Source: Streptomyces adustus (GTDB lineage Bacteria; Actinomycetota; Actinomycetes; Streptomycetales; Streptomycetaceae). From it: a stretch of 64,000 nt of DNA. Positions 45,332 through 52,462 of the stretch are shown piece by piece. The position numbers were made by a program, and so were the translations under genes. Where the stretch lies: the NCBI RefSeq assembly GCF_009377175.1, contig NZ_VJZD01000004.1:44964-108963 (forward strand), read 5' to 3'. Positions within the stretch are counted from its first letter, which is position 1. Every line of letters starts with the position of its first letter. The notes under the pieces were generated by a model. That model worked only from the letters and a program-made list of their open reading frames with translations. It searched no databases and was not told the DNA's origin.

Positions 45332-46714
45332 ATGAGCGACAGGGCCGAGGAATACGACCTTCTGGTCGTCGGTGGAGGCAAGGCGGGCAAGACCCTCGCC
45401 ATGGACTGGGCGAAGGCCGGCAAACGCGTCGCCATGGTCGAACGGGGCATGATCGGCGGCACCTGCATCAACGTCGCCTGCATCCCCACGAAGGCCCTCG
45501 TCACCAGTGCCCGCGCGGTGAAGACCCTGCGCCGGGCTCAGCAGCTCGGACTCGTCTCCGACGCACCGCAGGTGGATGTCGATCTGCTGCGGACGCACAA
45601 GTCGGACGTGGTCGACGGTATGTCCGCCGGCAACCAAAAGCAGTTCCTCGACTCCGGCATGGACCTGGTGCTCGGGCAGGCGCGCTTCGTCGCCGAACGC
45701 ACGGTGGAAGTGATGCTCAGCGGCGGTGGCACGCGAGTCATCCGCGGCGCCGAGACAGTCATCAACACCGGTACCCAGCCGCTCGTCCCGGACATCCCCG
45801 GACTGGCCGACTCCGGAGCTCTCACCAGCGACAGCCTGCTGCAGCTGGAGCGGCTGCCGGAGCGGCTCACCGTCGTCGGCGGTGGGGTCGTGGGGCTTGA
45901 ATTCGCGCACATGTTCGCGGCCTTCGGAAGTCGCGTCACCCTGATCGAATCCCACTCACGGCTCCTGCCACGTGAGGACGAGGACATCGCGAAGGCCGTC
46001 ACCGACCTTCTGATCGCGGACGGCGTCGAGGTCGTCATCGGCTCCTCGGCCACCGCGGTGCGGCGCGAAGCCGATGGAGCGATCACCACTGTTCTCGCCG
46101 ACGGGACCCGCATCGTCGGCGACGACGTCCTCGTCGCAGTCGGCAGAAAGCCCGTGACCTCCGAGCTGGACCTGGACAAGGCGGGCGTGAAGACCGACCG
46201 GGCGGGCTTCGTCGTCGTCGACGAGCACCTCGCCACGTCCGCGCCGCACACCTGGGCGGCGGGCGACGTGGCGGGGAGCCCTCAGTTCACGCACGTGTCA
46301 CTGGACGACTACCGCATCCTCAAGGCCAACCTCGCCGGTGGCCGGCGCTCGACCCGTGACCGCCTCATCCCCTACACCATCTTCCTCACCCCGGAGCTGG
46401 CCCGGGTGGGTCTGACCGAGCGGCAGGCGCGCGCTGCCGGACACCAGGTGCGCGTGGCCAAGCTGCCGGTCGCCGCCATTCCGCGCGCCCGCACCATGCG
46501 TGAGACGGAGGGAGTCTTCAAGGCCGTCGTCGATGCCACGAACGACCGCATCCTGGGTGTCTCGCTGCTGGGACCGGAGGCAGGAGAGGTGGTCACCGTC
46601 GTGCAGAGTGCCATGCTGGCCGATCAGCCGTACACGGCGCTCCGGGACATGATCATCACGCACCCCTCCATGGGGGAGGCGCTCAACCTGCTGTTCGCCG
46701 CATTCCAGGACTGA
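45332..46714 (+). CDS. Pyridine nucleotide-disulfide oxidoreductase (mercuric reductase-like)
   Basis: 460 residues; ATG 45332 follows GGGAG. FAD motif YDLLVVGGGKAGKTLA, redox-active disulfide GGTCINVACIPTK (Cys45, Cys50), NAD(P)H motif LTVVGGGVVGLEFAHMFAAF, second FAD motif THTWAAGDVAG-like (APHTWAAGDVAG) and the C-terminal dimerisation domain. The catalytic C-terminal His-x4-Glu of lipoamide dehydrogenase is replaced by ITHPSMGEALN, so the acid/base pair is partly kept. It lacks the mercury-binding N-terminal HMA domain and C-terminal Cys pair, so it is more likely a general quinone or disulfide reductase. Divergent TetR control. Confidence 0.88.
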   Translation: MSDRAEEYDLLVVGGGKAGKTLAMDWAKAGKRVAMVERGMIGGTCINVACIPTKALVTSARAVKTLRRAQQLGLVSDAPQVDVDLLRTHKSDVVDGMSAGNQKQFLDSGMDLVLGQARFVAERTVEVMLSGGGTRVIRGAETVINTGTQPLVPDIPGLADSGALTSDSLLQLERLPERLTVVGGGVVGLEFAHMFAAFGSRVTLIESHSRLLPREDEDIAKAVTDLLIADGVEVVIGSSATAVRREADGAITTVLADGTRIVGDDVLVAVGRKPVTSELDLDKAGVKTDRAGFVVVDEHLATSAPHTWAAGDVAGSPQFTHVSLDDYRILKANLAGGRRSTRDRLIPYTIFLTPELARVGLTERQARAAGHQVRVAKLPVAAIPRARTMRETEGVFKAVVDATNDRILGVSLLGPEAGEVVTVVQSAMLADQPYTALRDMIITHPSMGEALNLLFAAFQD

Positions 46715-46956
46715 CCGGCCCCCGGTCCCTGACCCGAGCGCGACCGCGCCCGAAGGACCGAGCATCTCAACGGTGGAAGCGGGCGAGGTGCGACAGCGCG
46801 ACCCAGCGATCCTGGGCCATCGGGCCATCGGGCCATCGGGGCAACGGGCCCCACGCTTCTGGCCGGTTCGACCGGCGGAGGCATGCGGCGTGGGCACTGC
46901 GGGCCGCGCCACCGATGCGGCCCGCAGCACTTCCCCGGCGGACCGGGCGGACGGGG
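46715..46956. other. Convergent intergenic spacer with a short tandem repeat
   Basis: Contains three tandem copies of GGGCCATC (46814-46837). No gene is supported. Confidence 0.45.
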
Positions 46957-47319
46957 TCAGGGAGCGATGACCAGTCGGCTGATCAGGCCGCCGTCGAGTG
47001 TGAAGGCGTAGCGCAGGTCGATCGTGCCGCCCGGGAAGTCGCCGTCGAGCCGCTGGGTGACGGTCCAGCGGTCCGGTCCGTCCTGCGCGGCTCCCAGACA
47101 GGTGGTCGCGTACGTGTACTCCGACGCCGCACGATCGAGCCACCGCTCGATGGCAGGCAGGCCGCCGTACGTCTTGCCGTCGTCGGTGACATGGGCGTCC
47201 GGTGTCATGAGCGACGCCGACGCCGAGGCGTCCCCCCTGTTGTGCACCGTGAGGTAGCGGCGGATCACCTCGGGCAGGCCGTCGTGCTCGACCGGGGTCG
47301 AGGAGGACGATTCGGACAT
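46957..47319 (-). CDS. SnoaL/NTF2-like small protein
   Basis: 120 residues from ATG 47319. NTF2-like fold with VIRRYLTVHNRGDASASASL, AHVTDDGKTYGGLPAIERWL and FPGGTIDLRYAFTLDGGLIS. Family members are polyketide cyclases, isomerases or simple ligand-binding proteins. It sits 39 bases downstream of an SDR gene on the same strand, so the two form an operon under the divergent HxlR regulator. Confidence 0.85.
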   Translation of the reverse strand: MSESSSSTPVEHDGLPEVIRRYLTVHNRGDASASASLMTPDAHVTDDGKTYGGLPAIERWLDRAASEYTYATTCLGAAQDGPDRWTVTQRLDGDFPGGTIDLRYAFTLDGGLISRLVIAP

Positions 47320-47358
47320 GGCTGTCTCGCTTTCCACGGATCAGAAGCGTTGCAGGGG

Positions 47359-48141
47359 TCAGAGGGTGGGGATGGTGCCGCCGTCCACGACGTGCTCCGC
47401 GCCGACGATGGCCGATGCGCGATCGGAGACGAGGAACGCCACCAACTCCGCCACCTCCTCGGGCTGGTTGGGGCGGCCGAGGGGGATGCCACCGAGGGAG
47501 TCCATCAGGGACGCCAGGGCGGAGTCGCGGTCGCCGGTCCGCTCGGCGATGCGGTCGATGAGGTGGTCCGCCGCCTCGGTGCGGATGAAGCCGGGCGAAA
47601 CCGTGTTGACGCGCACGCCGTGCGGTGCGACCTGGGTGGCCAGGCCCTTGCTGTAGGTGGTCAGTGCGCCCTTGGCCGCCGCGTAGCCCAGGGTCCCGTC
47701 CCACAACGGCATGCGGCGCTGGATGGAGGAGATGTGGACGACGGCCCCACGGCCCTGCTCGAGCATGCCGGGGATCAAGGCCCGGTCCAGGCGGACCGCG
47801 GCGAGCAGGTTCCAGTTGAGCTCCTGTTGCCAGACCTCTTCCGTCAGCACCTGGAACCCGCCGGAGGGCGCGGCCGAGCCGCCCAGCGTGTGCACCAGGA
47901 TGTCCACGCCGCCCAGTCGCCGCTGCGTCTCGGCAGCGACCAGTTCGCTGCCGTCGGGTGTGGTCAGGTCGGCGCCGACGAAGTCCTCCTCGGCCAGATC
48001 GGTCGGCTTGGTGCGGGCCGTGACCAGCACTGTCGCCCCGGCTGCGCGCAGGCGCGCGGCGATCGCCGCGCCCGTGCCTTTGCTGCCGCCGGTGACCAGG
48101 GCGCGGCGGCCTTCGAGTGACGCGTCGATGACAGAGGGCAT
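47359..48141 (-). CDS. SDR-family oxidoreductase
   Basis: 260 residues from ATG 48141 (an ATG at 48162 is also possible). Classical SDR: cofactor motif [13 protein letters not shown], active-site Ser in [10 protein letters not shown], Tyr-x3-Lys in GYAAAKGAL and the C-terminal VVDGG. The Arg after strand beta-2 (TARTKP) suggests NADPH. It is divergent from an HxlR regulator across a repeat-rich gap and followed by the NTF2-like gene. HxlR-SDR pairs typically respond to electrophiles. Confidence 0.9.
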   Translation of the reverse strand: MPSVIDASLEGRRALVTGGSKGTGAAIAARLRAAGATVLVTARTKPTDLAEEDFVGADLTTPDGSELVAAETQRRLGGVDILVHTLGGSAAPSGGFQVLTEEVWQQELNWNLLAAVRLDRALIPGMLEQGRGAVVHISSIQRRMPLWDGTLGYAAAKGALTTYSKGLATQVAPHGVRVNTVSPGFIRTEAADHLIDRIAERTGDRDSALASLMDSLGGIPLGRPNQPEEVAELVAFLVSDRASAIVGAEHVVDGGTIPTL

Positions 48142-48176
48142 GGTGCGTCCGTTCCGGGGCATGCCGATGGCACACC

Positions 48177-48229
48177 CCTAGTTACTGCTAAAATAGAACC
48201 TAGTAACTTTCACTTTAGCAGTGACTAGG
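48177..48229. promoter_or_regulatory. HxlR operator: inverted repeat with a third half-site
   Basis: Arms 48177-48192 and 48214-48229 (CCTAGT-ACTGCTAAA type) match at 15 of 16 positions as inverted repeats. A further half-site CCTAGTAACTTT lies between at 48199. The cluster fills the gap between the divergent SDR and HxlR genes. Confidence 0.75.
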
Positions 48230-48241
48230 GAGGGTGCCGTC

Positions 48242-48766
48242 ATGGCGAGCCGGATCAGGCTGGAAGACAGGGAGTGCCCGCTGTCGACGACGGTGCAGCA
48301 CGCCGGCGAGTGGTGGACCCTGTTGATCCTCCACGACGCCTTCGACGGATACACGCGGTTCGACCAGTTCCAGCAGAGCCTCAACATCTCCACGAGCATG
48401 CTCACCGCACGGCTGAAGACCCTGGTGACGGACGGCCTGCTGGAGCGGCGGCCCTACCAGACGAACCCGTTGCGTCACGAGTACGTGCTCACCGAGCGCG
48501 GACGCTCCCTGCGCCCGGTGATCGTGGCTCTGGCCGCCTGGGGCAACCAGCACCTGGCGCCGGAGGAGCGGTCGATGGTCCTGGTCGACGCCGCGACCGG
48601 TGAGGAGGCCGAACCGGTCGTCGTCGACGCGCGCACCGGTCGGCGACTGGACGACAGCGACGCCTTCGTCTTCGCGGCGGGCCCGGCCGCAGGGCCGGAG
48701 ATGCGCGCCCGCTACACCGAACTCGGGCGCGACCGGCACGAGCGGGCGACGACGCCGCGCGCCTGA
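48242..48766 (+). CDS. HxlR-family regulator
   Basis: 174 residues; ATG 48242 follows AGGGAGG. Winged-helix HxlR signature: ECPLSTTVQHAGEWWTLLIL, FDQFQQSLNISTSMLTARLK, then RRPYQTNPLRHEYVLTERG. The starting Cys-Pro is typical of redox- or aldehyde-sensing members. A 50-residue C-terminal extension (DAATGEEAEPVVVDARTGR) is frequent in actinobacterial HxlR proteins. It likely represses the divergent SDR/NTF2 operon and itself. Confidence 0.9.
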   Translation: MASRIRLEDRECPLSTTVQHAGEWWTLLILHDAFDGYTRFDQFQQSLNISTSMLTARLKTLVTDGLLERRPYQTNPLRHEYVLTERGRSLRPVIVALAAWGNQHLAPEERSMVLVDAATGEEAEPVVVDARTGRRLDDSDAFVFAAGPAAGPEMRARYTELGRDRHERATTPRA

Positions 48767-48899
48767 ACCACGGCGTGGAGTCCGCCCTTGGTGTGCACCG
48801 ACGCCCGGAACATGAAGGACCCCAGTGCGTGGTTCGGGCATTCGGACTGAAGTGACCTCCGGGTCCGACACGGACCGCAGCGCCGCGGAGCTCTTCAGG

Positions 48900-48931
48900 G
48901 GGGCCGAACCGCACCCGTGCGGTTCGGCCCC
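48900..48931 (+). terminator. Strong hairpin after the HxlR gene
   Basis: Perfect 15-base arms (48900-48914 and 48917-48931) with a 2-base loop, 134 bases past the HxlR stop; T-rich sequence follows. Confidence 0.75.
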
Positions 48932-49030
48932 ACTGGCTCTTCGCTGTTGTGCGCAGGGACGGCGGCGCGTCATGTGCCTTCATGGCCGCGACGAAGACGT
49001 GTCGAAGAGAGTCATGAGAACACCGCGCAC

Positions 49031-49060
49031 ATGTGGCCCACCGATGTCGGTGGGCCACAT
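49031..49060 (-). terminator. Hairpin terminator of the small secreted protein gene
   Basis: Perfect 14-base arms (49031-49044 and 49047-49060), 24 bases beyond the stop of the minus-strand gene at 49085. Confidence 0.75.
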
Positions 49061-49084
49061 TCCTGAACGGATGGAACGCTCTGA

Positions 49085-49417
49085 CTATCCCTCGTGCCAG
49101 AAGTTGCTCTCGGTTCCGTACGTCGAGACCGTGAAGGTGCCGGTGTTGTATTCGGTACCGATTTCCTTGACTCCGTCCCAGAAGGCGGCGTACACGGTCA
49201 CAGTGGTGTGCGCGGCCGACGAGGAGGCGCACTTTCCGGGCTCGGCCCAGATGTACGTGCTCGAATTGACCCGAATGCCGGATGTATAGTCCCCGCGCGC
49301 ACAGATCGTGACGGTGCCACTGGCCGTGCTCGCGGACGCAGCACCTCCACCCGCGACAACGAGAGCAGCGGCGATTCCCGCGCCCGCCACGGTCTTCTTG
49401 ATTCGTGCCGACAACAT
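49085..49417 (-). CDS. Small secreted protein of unknown function
   Basis: 110 residues from ATG 49417, with AGGAG upstream. A clear signal peptide (KK, then AGAGIAAALVVAGGGAASAS) cleaved near residue 30 leaves an 80-residue mature domain, Thr/Ser/Tyr-rich, with two cysteines (CARG and GKCASS) that could form a disulfide. Predicted beta-rich. No family recognised. It has its own promoter region and a strong terminator, so it is probably expressed alone. Confidence 0.75.
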   Translation of the reverse strand: MLSARIKKTVAGAGIAAALVVAGGGAASASTASGTVTICARGDYTSGIRVNSSTYIWAEPGKCASSSAAHTTVTVYAAFWDGVKEIGTEYNTGTFTVSTYGTESNFWHEG

Positions 49418-49910
49418 GAGGTGAAACTCTCCTAATGTACGTGATGTGCGAGCCGGCCGTCATGAGACGTGCCCTGCCTGGCGCGGAAATCGGAAACGAT
49501 GAAATCGCCATTTCGGAATGGTAGATGCATCGTTGCGCACCAATTCCCGGTGGGGCGCCACCCGGCCTGCCCGGAATTTGCGACGATTAATGATCACCAT
49601 GGTGTGTCGTGGGATGTCAAGCCAGAGAACAAGCCACCTCAAATTGCGCCACCCGCGTGCCAGAAATGTGTTGCAGGGTCTTCGGAGATTGTTCGAGGGT
49701 ACAGTTGTGCAGTGCAATTCACGTTCACTTCACTCTCTCTGCGCATCTGCCCGTCTGCGTGATTTCCCCCTGTCGAGACATCCGTGTCTCCCCTGGTCAC
49801 TGACGGCCTTCAGTCCGCTGGGCTGCGGCCTTCTCGTCCAGTCCTGCCTTCAAGAGGAATGATCAACAAGGGTGGATCCTGGGGCATCAACATTCGGAGG
49901 ATCCTTCGAG

Positions 49911-50003
49911 ATGCTCAAGGTTTTTGGCGAAAGACGAGCCTGGTGGCAATGTGTAAAGACTTCACCGAATCGAAGTAGCCCCTTGACGGGCGGGCCGGCG
50001 TGA
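49911..50003 (+). CDS. Possible 30-residue peptide upstream of the RiPP-like precursor
   Basis: GGAGG nine bases before ATG opens 30 codons: MLKVFGERRAWWQC, then VKTSPNRSSPLTGGPA. It has adjacent tryptophans near the middle but shares no leader with the 50095 peptide. It may be a chance frame or a regulatory leader peptide. Nothing shows that it is made. Confidence 0.25.
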   Translation: MLKVFGERRAWWQCVKTSPNRSSPLTGGPA

Positions 50004-50012
50004 AGATTGAAT
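49983..50012 (+). promoter_or_regulatory. Likely promoter of the peptide-P450 pair
   Basis: TTGACG (49983-49988) with an 18-base spacer to TTGAAT (50007-50012), about 85 bases before the peptide start. It fits a vegetative-type promoter; approximate only. Confidence 0.4.
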
Positions 50013-50094
50013 CCCTTCTTGTCACGGGGTGGCCGAGAAGAATCGGTTCGACATCCGTGAGAGTTTTCAATCCCGTTGCAATGGAGGTGCACAG

Positions 50095-50172
50095 ATGGCT
50101 CTCGTCCGTCTCGTCAAGAAGGCCATGCCCGAGAAGAGCCTCAAGGCTTACGCCTGGTACGGCTGGATCTGA
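50095..50172 (+). CDS. Atropopeptide-like RiPP precursor peptide
   Basis: 25 codons. ATG 50095 has GGAGG seven bases upstream, one of the best ribosome sites in the window. The leader MALVRLVKKAMPEKSLKAY is basic and amphipathic; the C-terminus is AWYGWI, directly before the stop, so no follower. As I recall it, tryptorubin A, the founding atropopeptide, is Ala-Trp-Tyr-Ile-Trp-Tyr, cross-linked between Trp/Tyr residues by one P450. This core keeps Ala-Trp-Tyr-x-Trp, with Gly for Ile and Ile for the last Tyr. A P450 gene starts 7 bases after the stop, the minimal atropopeptide pair. The product should be a P450-cross-linked short peptide; maturation and export genes are not adjacent. Confidence 0.8.
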   Translation: MALVRLVKKAMPEKSLKAYAWYGWI

Positions 50173-50179
50173 TTTCGGT

Positions 50180-51295
50180 ATGACTCGTGGCCCGCGTTCG
50201 ACTCGGAATACCGAGGTCGGCGCGGGCCGCCTCATTGATGGAGTTCACGTGACGGTGGTTCATACGGACGGCAGGAAGCGGTTCACGCAGTTCGCCCCGC
50301 GCATGGCCAACCTGCTGCAGGAGCACACAGGTGACGCGCTATTCCGGCTGGAATCCGACACGATCGGCGTTGCCGACCCCGAGCTGCTCGACGCTCTGCT
50401 GCGCGCCAGGCCGGCGAACGCCGAGGAACGACCGACGTTCAAGCCGGTGCGCGGCAGAACGGTTCCCAGGTCGGACGCCTCGACCTATATGCAGGCGGTC
50501 GGGGCGGACGTGCGCACCGCGTTGAAGAAGCCCGTCGACGACACCGTCGACCTGACGGGAATCTGGCCGAAGGTGCCGCACGACTACCTGCACCGCCTCG
50601 TGTTCGGCGACATGCAACTGCGCTTCAGGACCCTGGTCGACCGCCGGCTGGAGCTCACCCCCAAGCTCACGTGGTCCGCGGTGACCGCCGGAGCCGCTCT
50701 CCTGGGGAAGCCGCGCAAGGACACGTCCATGTCCAGCCTGGCGAATCTCGTGCTGAGCGCCGAGTCGTACGACGACAGGCGCTATGCGATGTATCTGTAC
50801 CGGCGCGTCGCCGCACCTGTCTGTTTCACCGTCGCCGCGCTCGTCACGAACGCTGTTTGGCTCGGCGCCCCGTTCCGTGAGGACGTGTCCAACCGGGAGA
50901 TCATCTGGGAGTCCCTGCGGCTGCTGCCGGTGTCCTGGAACATCCTGCGCATGGCCTCTCCGGAATTCGGTGCGGTCGACCGGCGGATTGGAGATGGCGA
51001 CGACGTTCTGCTGCTGCCCATCCTCAGCCACCGCGACCCCAAGCTCTGGGACGATCCGAACGAGTTTATCCCCGAACGCTGGCGGGAGCTCGACCCGGAG
51101 AGTCATCCCGGGTACCTGCCCTTCGGGCATTCCGACGAGCGCTGCTGGGGACGCCACATGGTTCTCCCTCTCGCCGAGCGCCTGCTGGACGTCGTGCGCC
51201 GGGACGGCCTGACCGTGAGCCCCGAGCAGACCGTCGGCCGCGTCGAGTTGGACGGTCTCCTCGAGATCGCCCGGGTGCGCGTGACCCGTGCTTGA
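50180..51295 (+). CDS. Cytochrome P450, predicted peptide cross-linking enzyme
   Basis: 371 residues from ATG 50180, 7 bases after the precursor stop, so co-translated. Seen: K-helix ExxR as ESLR (Glu244, Arg247), FIPERW before the heme loop, and the heme loop PFGHSDERCWG with the iron-ligand Cys322. The likely I-helix (VAAPVCFTVAALVTNA, about 210-225) lacks the usual acid-Thr pair: Cys215 and Phe216 stand where Glu/Asp-Thr is expected. Family knowledge: in atropopeptide clusters one P450 installs all C-C and C-N bridges. Its length is near the lower end for bacterial P450s. Redox partners are not encoded nearby. Confidence 0.85.
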   Translation: MTRGPRSTRNTEVGAGRLIDGVHVTVVHTDGRKRFTQFAPRMANLLQEHTGDALFRLESDTIGVADPELLDALLRARPANAEERPTFKPVRGRTVPRSDASTYMQAVGADVRTALKKPVDDTVDLTGIWPKVPHDYLHRLVFGDMQLRFRTLVDRRLELTPKLTWSAVTAGAALLGKPRKDTSMSSLANLVLSAESYDDRRYAMYLYRRVAAPVCFTVAALVTNAVWLGAPFREDVSNREIIWESLRLLPVSWNILRMASPEFGAVDRRIGDGDDVLLLPILSHRDPKLWDDPNEFIPERWRELDPESHPGYLPFGHSDERCWGRHMVLPLAERLLDVVRRDGLTVSPEQTVGRVELDGLLEIARVRVTRA

Positions 51296-51508
51296 GGGGC
51301 ACAAGTGAGCCAATCGCGGCGCGGAAGAAGGTGAGGTGTCCACCGGATGCCGACCGGTGCCTCGCCGACAGACCATGACTCGTGCCGAAGTCCCGCCGCT
51401 CACTGGAAGGCGTGCAGCGACAGTCACCACCTCGGCTGACGGGCTCCGCGCCAGTACGGACCCTGGCCCCCCGAGGGTCCGTACCGATGCGGGCGACTCT
51501 CGCCGAAC
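51296..51508. other. Spacer after the P450 gene
   Basis: 213 bases between convergent genes. An imperfect repeat around GGACCCT/AGGGTCC (51461-51482) may terminate transcription. No gene seen. Confidence 0.4.
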
Positions 51509-51667
51509 TCAACGGCCTTGGTTCCGCCGGACGTTGTTGTAGATGCGCAGAAGGTGCTTGGCGGCCGGGCAGGCGACGCCGTTGTGCCCACACTGTCGAC
51601 AGGTGCGCATGTGACTGTCGTAGGTGGCGCGCGCCTGCTCGATGGATGGGTCCTGCGAAGAGGTCAT
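51509..51667 (-). CDS. 52-residue protein with a Cys/His motif
   Basis: ATG 51667 has GAGGACC just upstream. The protein reads SIEQARATYDSHMRTCRQCG, then HNGVACPAAKHLLRIYNNV: a His-x3-Cys-x2-Cys-x5-Cys spacing that could bind a metal. Short proteins with this layout are common and uncharacterised in Streptomyces. It is convergent with the P450 gene; no functional link is shown. Confidence 0.6.
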   Translation of the reverse strand: MTSSQDPSIEQARATYDSHMRTCRQCGHNGVACPAAKHLLRIYNNVRRNQGR

Positions 51668-52462
51668 GACGGTCCTCGTGCTCGAGGGAAGGGGATACAA
51701 GAAAAGATGATGATCTTGTTACTTGCGGTAGTGGAAGCGCATTCCACAGGATCATGAGCGAGCGGAGGTTCGCGCCGCATCGGGCTGAGGAGCGGGCGGG
51801 CCCTGATGGTCCCTTCGGCAGTGGGCCGACAGGGGGTACGCGGGTGTCGAGTTGACCGGTTGAAAGCGGCGCACGACAGGTGGCTGGGCGAGTGAATGCG
51901 CAGCCTGCCCTGCGGATGGCCTCGCGCCGAGCGCCTCCCGCCGCGCAACTCGGGGCTGAGCCGCAGACAGCGGAGGAACTGCGCGCTGTTCACCCGGAAG
52001 AGGATCGCCGCCCGACACCGCACCGGCCCGCGGAGTTCAGGTCATCAAGGCTGCAGGCGCCCCCGGTGGCTGTTTACGGCTCCAGGTGCCCGGACGCCTC
52101 CGAGTGCCCCTCGGGCCTGTCCGCTCGACCCAGTTCCCTGAGCATGTGCACCGCAGCGGAGTTCCTTCCCACGGTCGACCTGTGGCCCGGGGTTGTGCCG
52201 CCGGTGCCGTAGCGGTCGGTGTGTGGAGGAGGCCGGGGGCGGGGGAGTCGGCATGGCGGGTCCTGTTCCGGGTGGCGCGTACCGGTCGCCCGTACAGGAT
52301 GCTCGAAAAATAGAACGCACATTCGAAATATGGCGTTGGGGAGCGCCGGGTACAAGGCGGGACGGGCGGCGGAAGATGTCCGCACCTATGCCCCGAGTCG
52401 GCGCAGCGCCTGTGGGCCCACTGGATCGGTGGGCCCCGCAGGCATGTCTCGGCGAGGTGCTG
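51668..52462. other. Gene-free stretch
   Basis: About 800 bases upstream of the 52-residue protein gene and downstream of the Gfo/Idh/MocA gene. An AT-rich patch at 52300-52335 may be a promoter. Nothing else is recognised. Confidence 0.4.

Larger units (their letters stand above)
49418..50094 (+). other. AT-richer region leading to the RiPP-like locus
   Basis: About 680 bases of lower GC than the surroundings, with no long gene. It holds a 30-codon open frame with a good ribosome site (49911-50003) and a likely promoter at 49983-50012. The low GC also suggests a separately acquired segment. Confidence 0.5.

Noticed and set aside
45332..46714. Flavoprotein considered as true mercuric reductase (merA)
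   Set aside because: Lacks the metal-binding N-terminal domain, the C-terminal Cys pair and any mer genes nearby.
46814..46837. Triple GGGCCATC repeat considered as a CRISPR or iteron array
   Set aside because: Units are contiguous without spacers and only 8 bases long; probably slippage in GC-rich DNA.
46298..48175. 625-codon minus-strand open frame
   Set aside because: Spans three real genes in another frame; Arg/Pro/His-rich composition typical of high-GC shadows.
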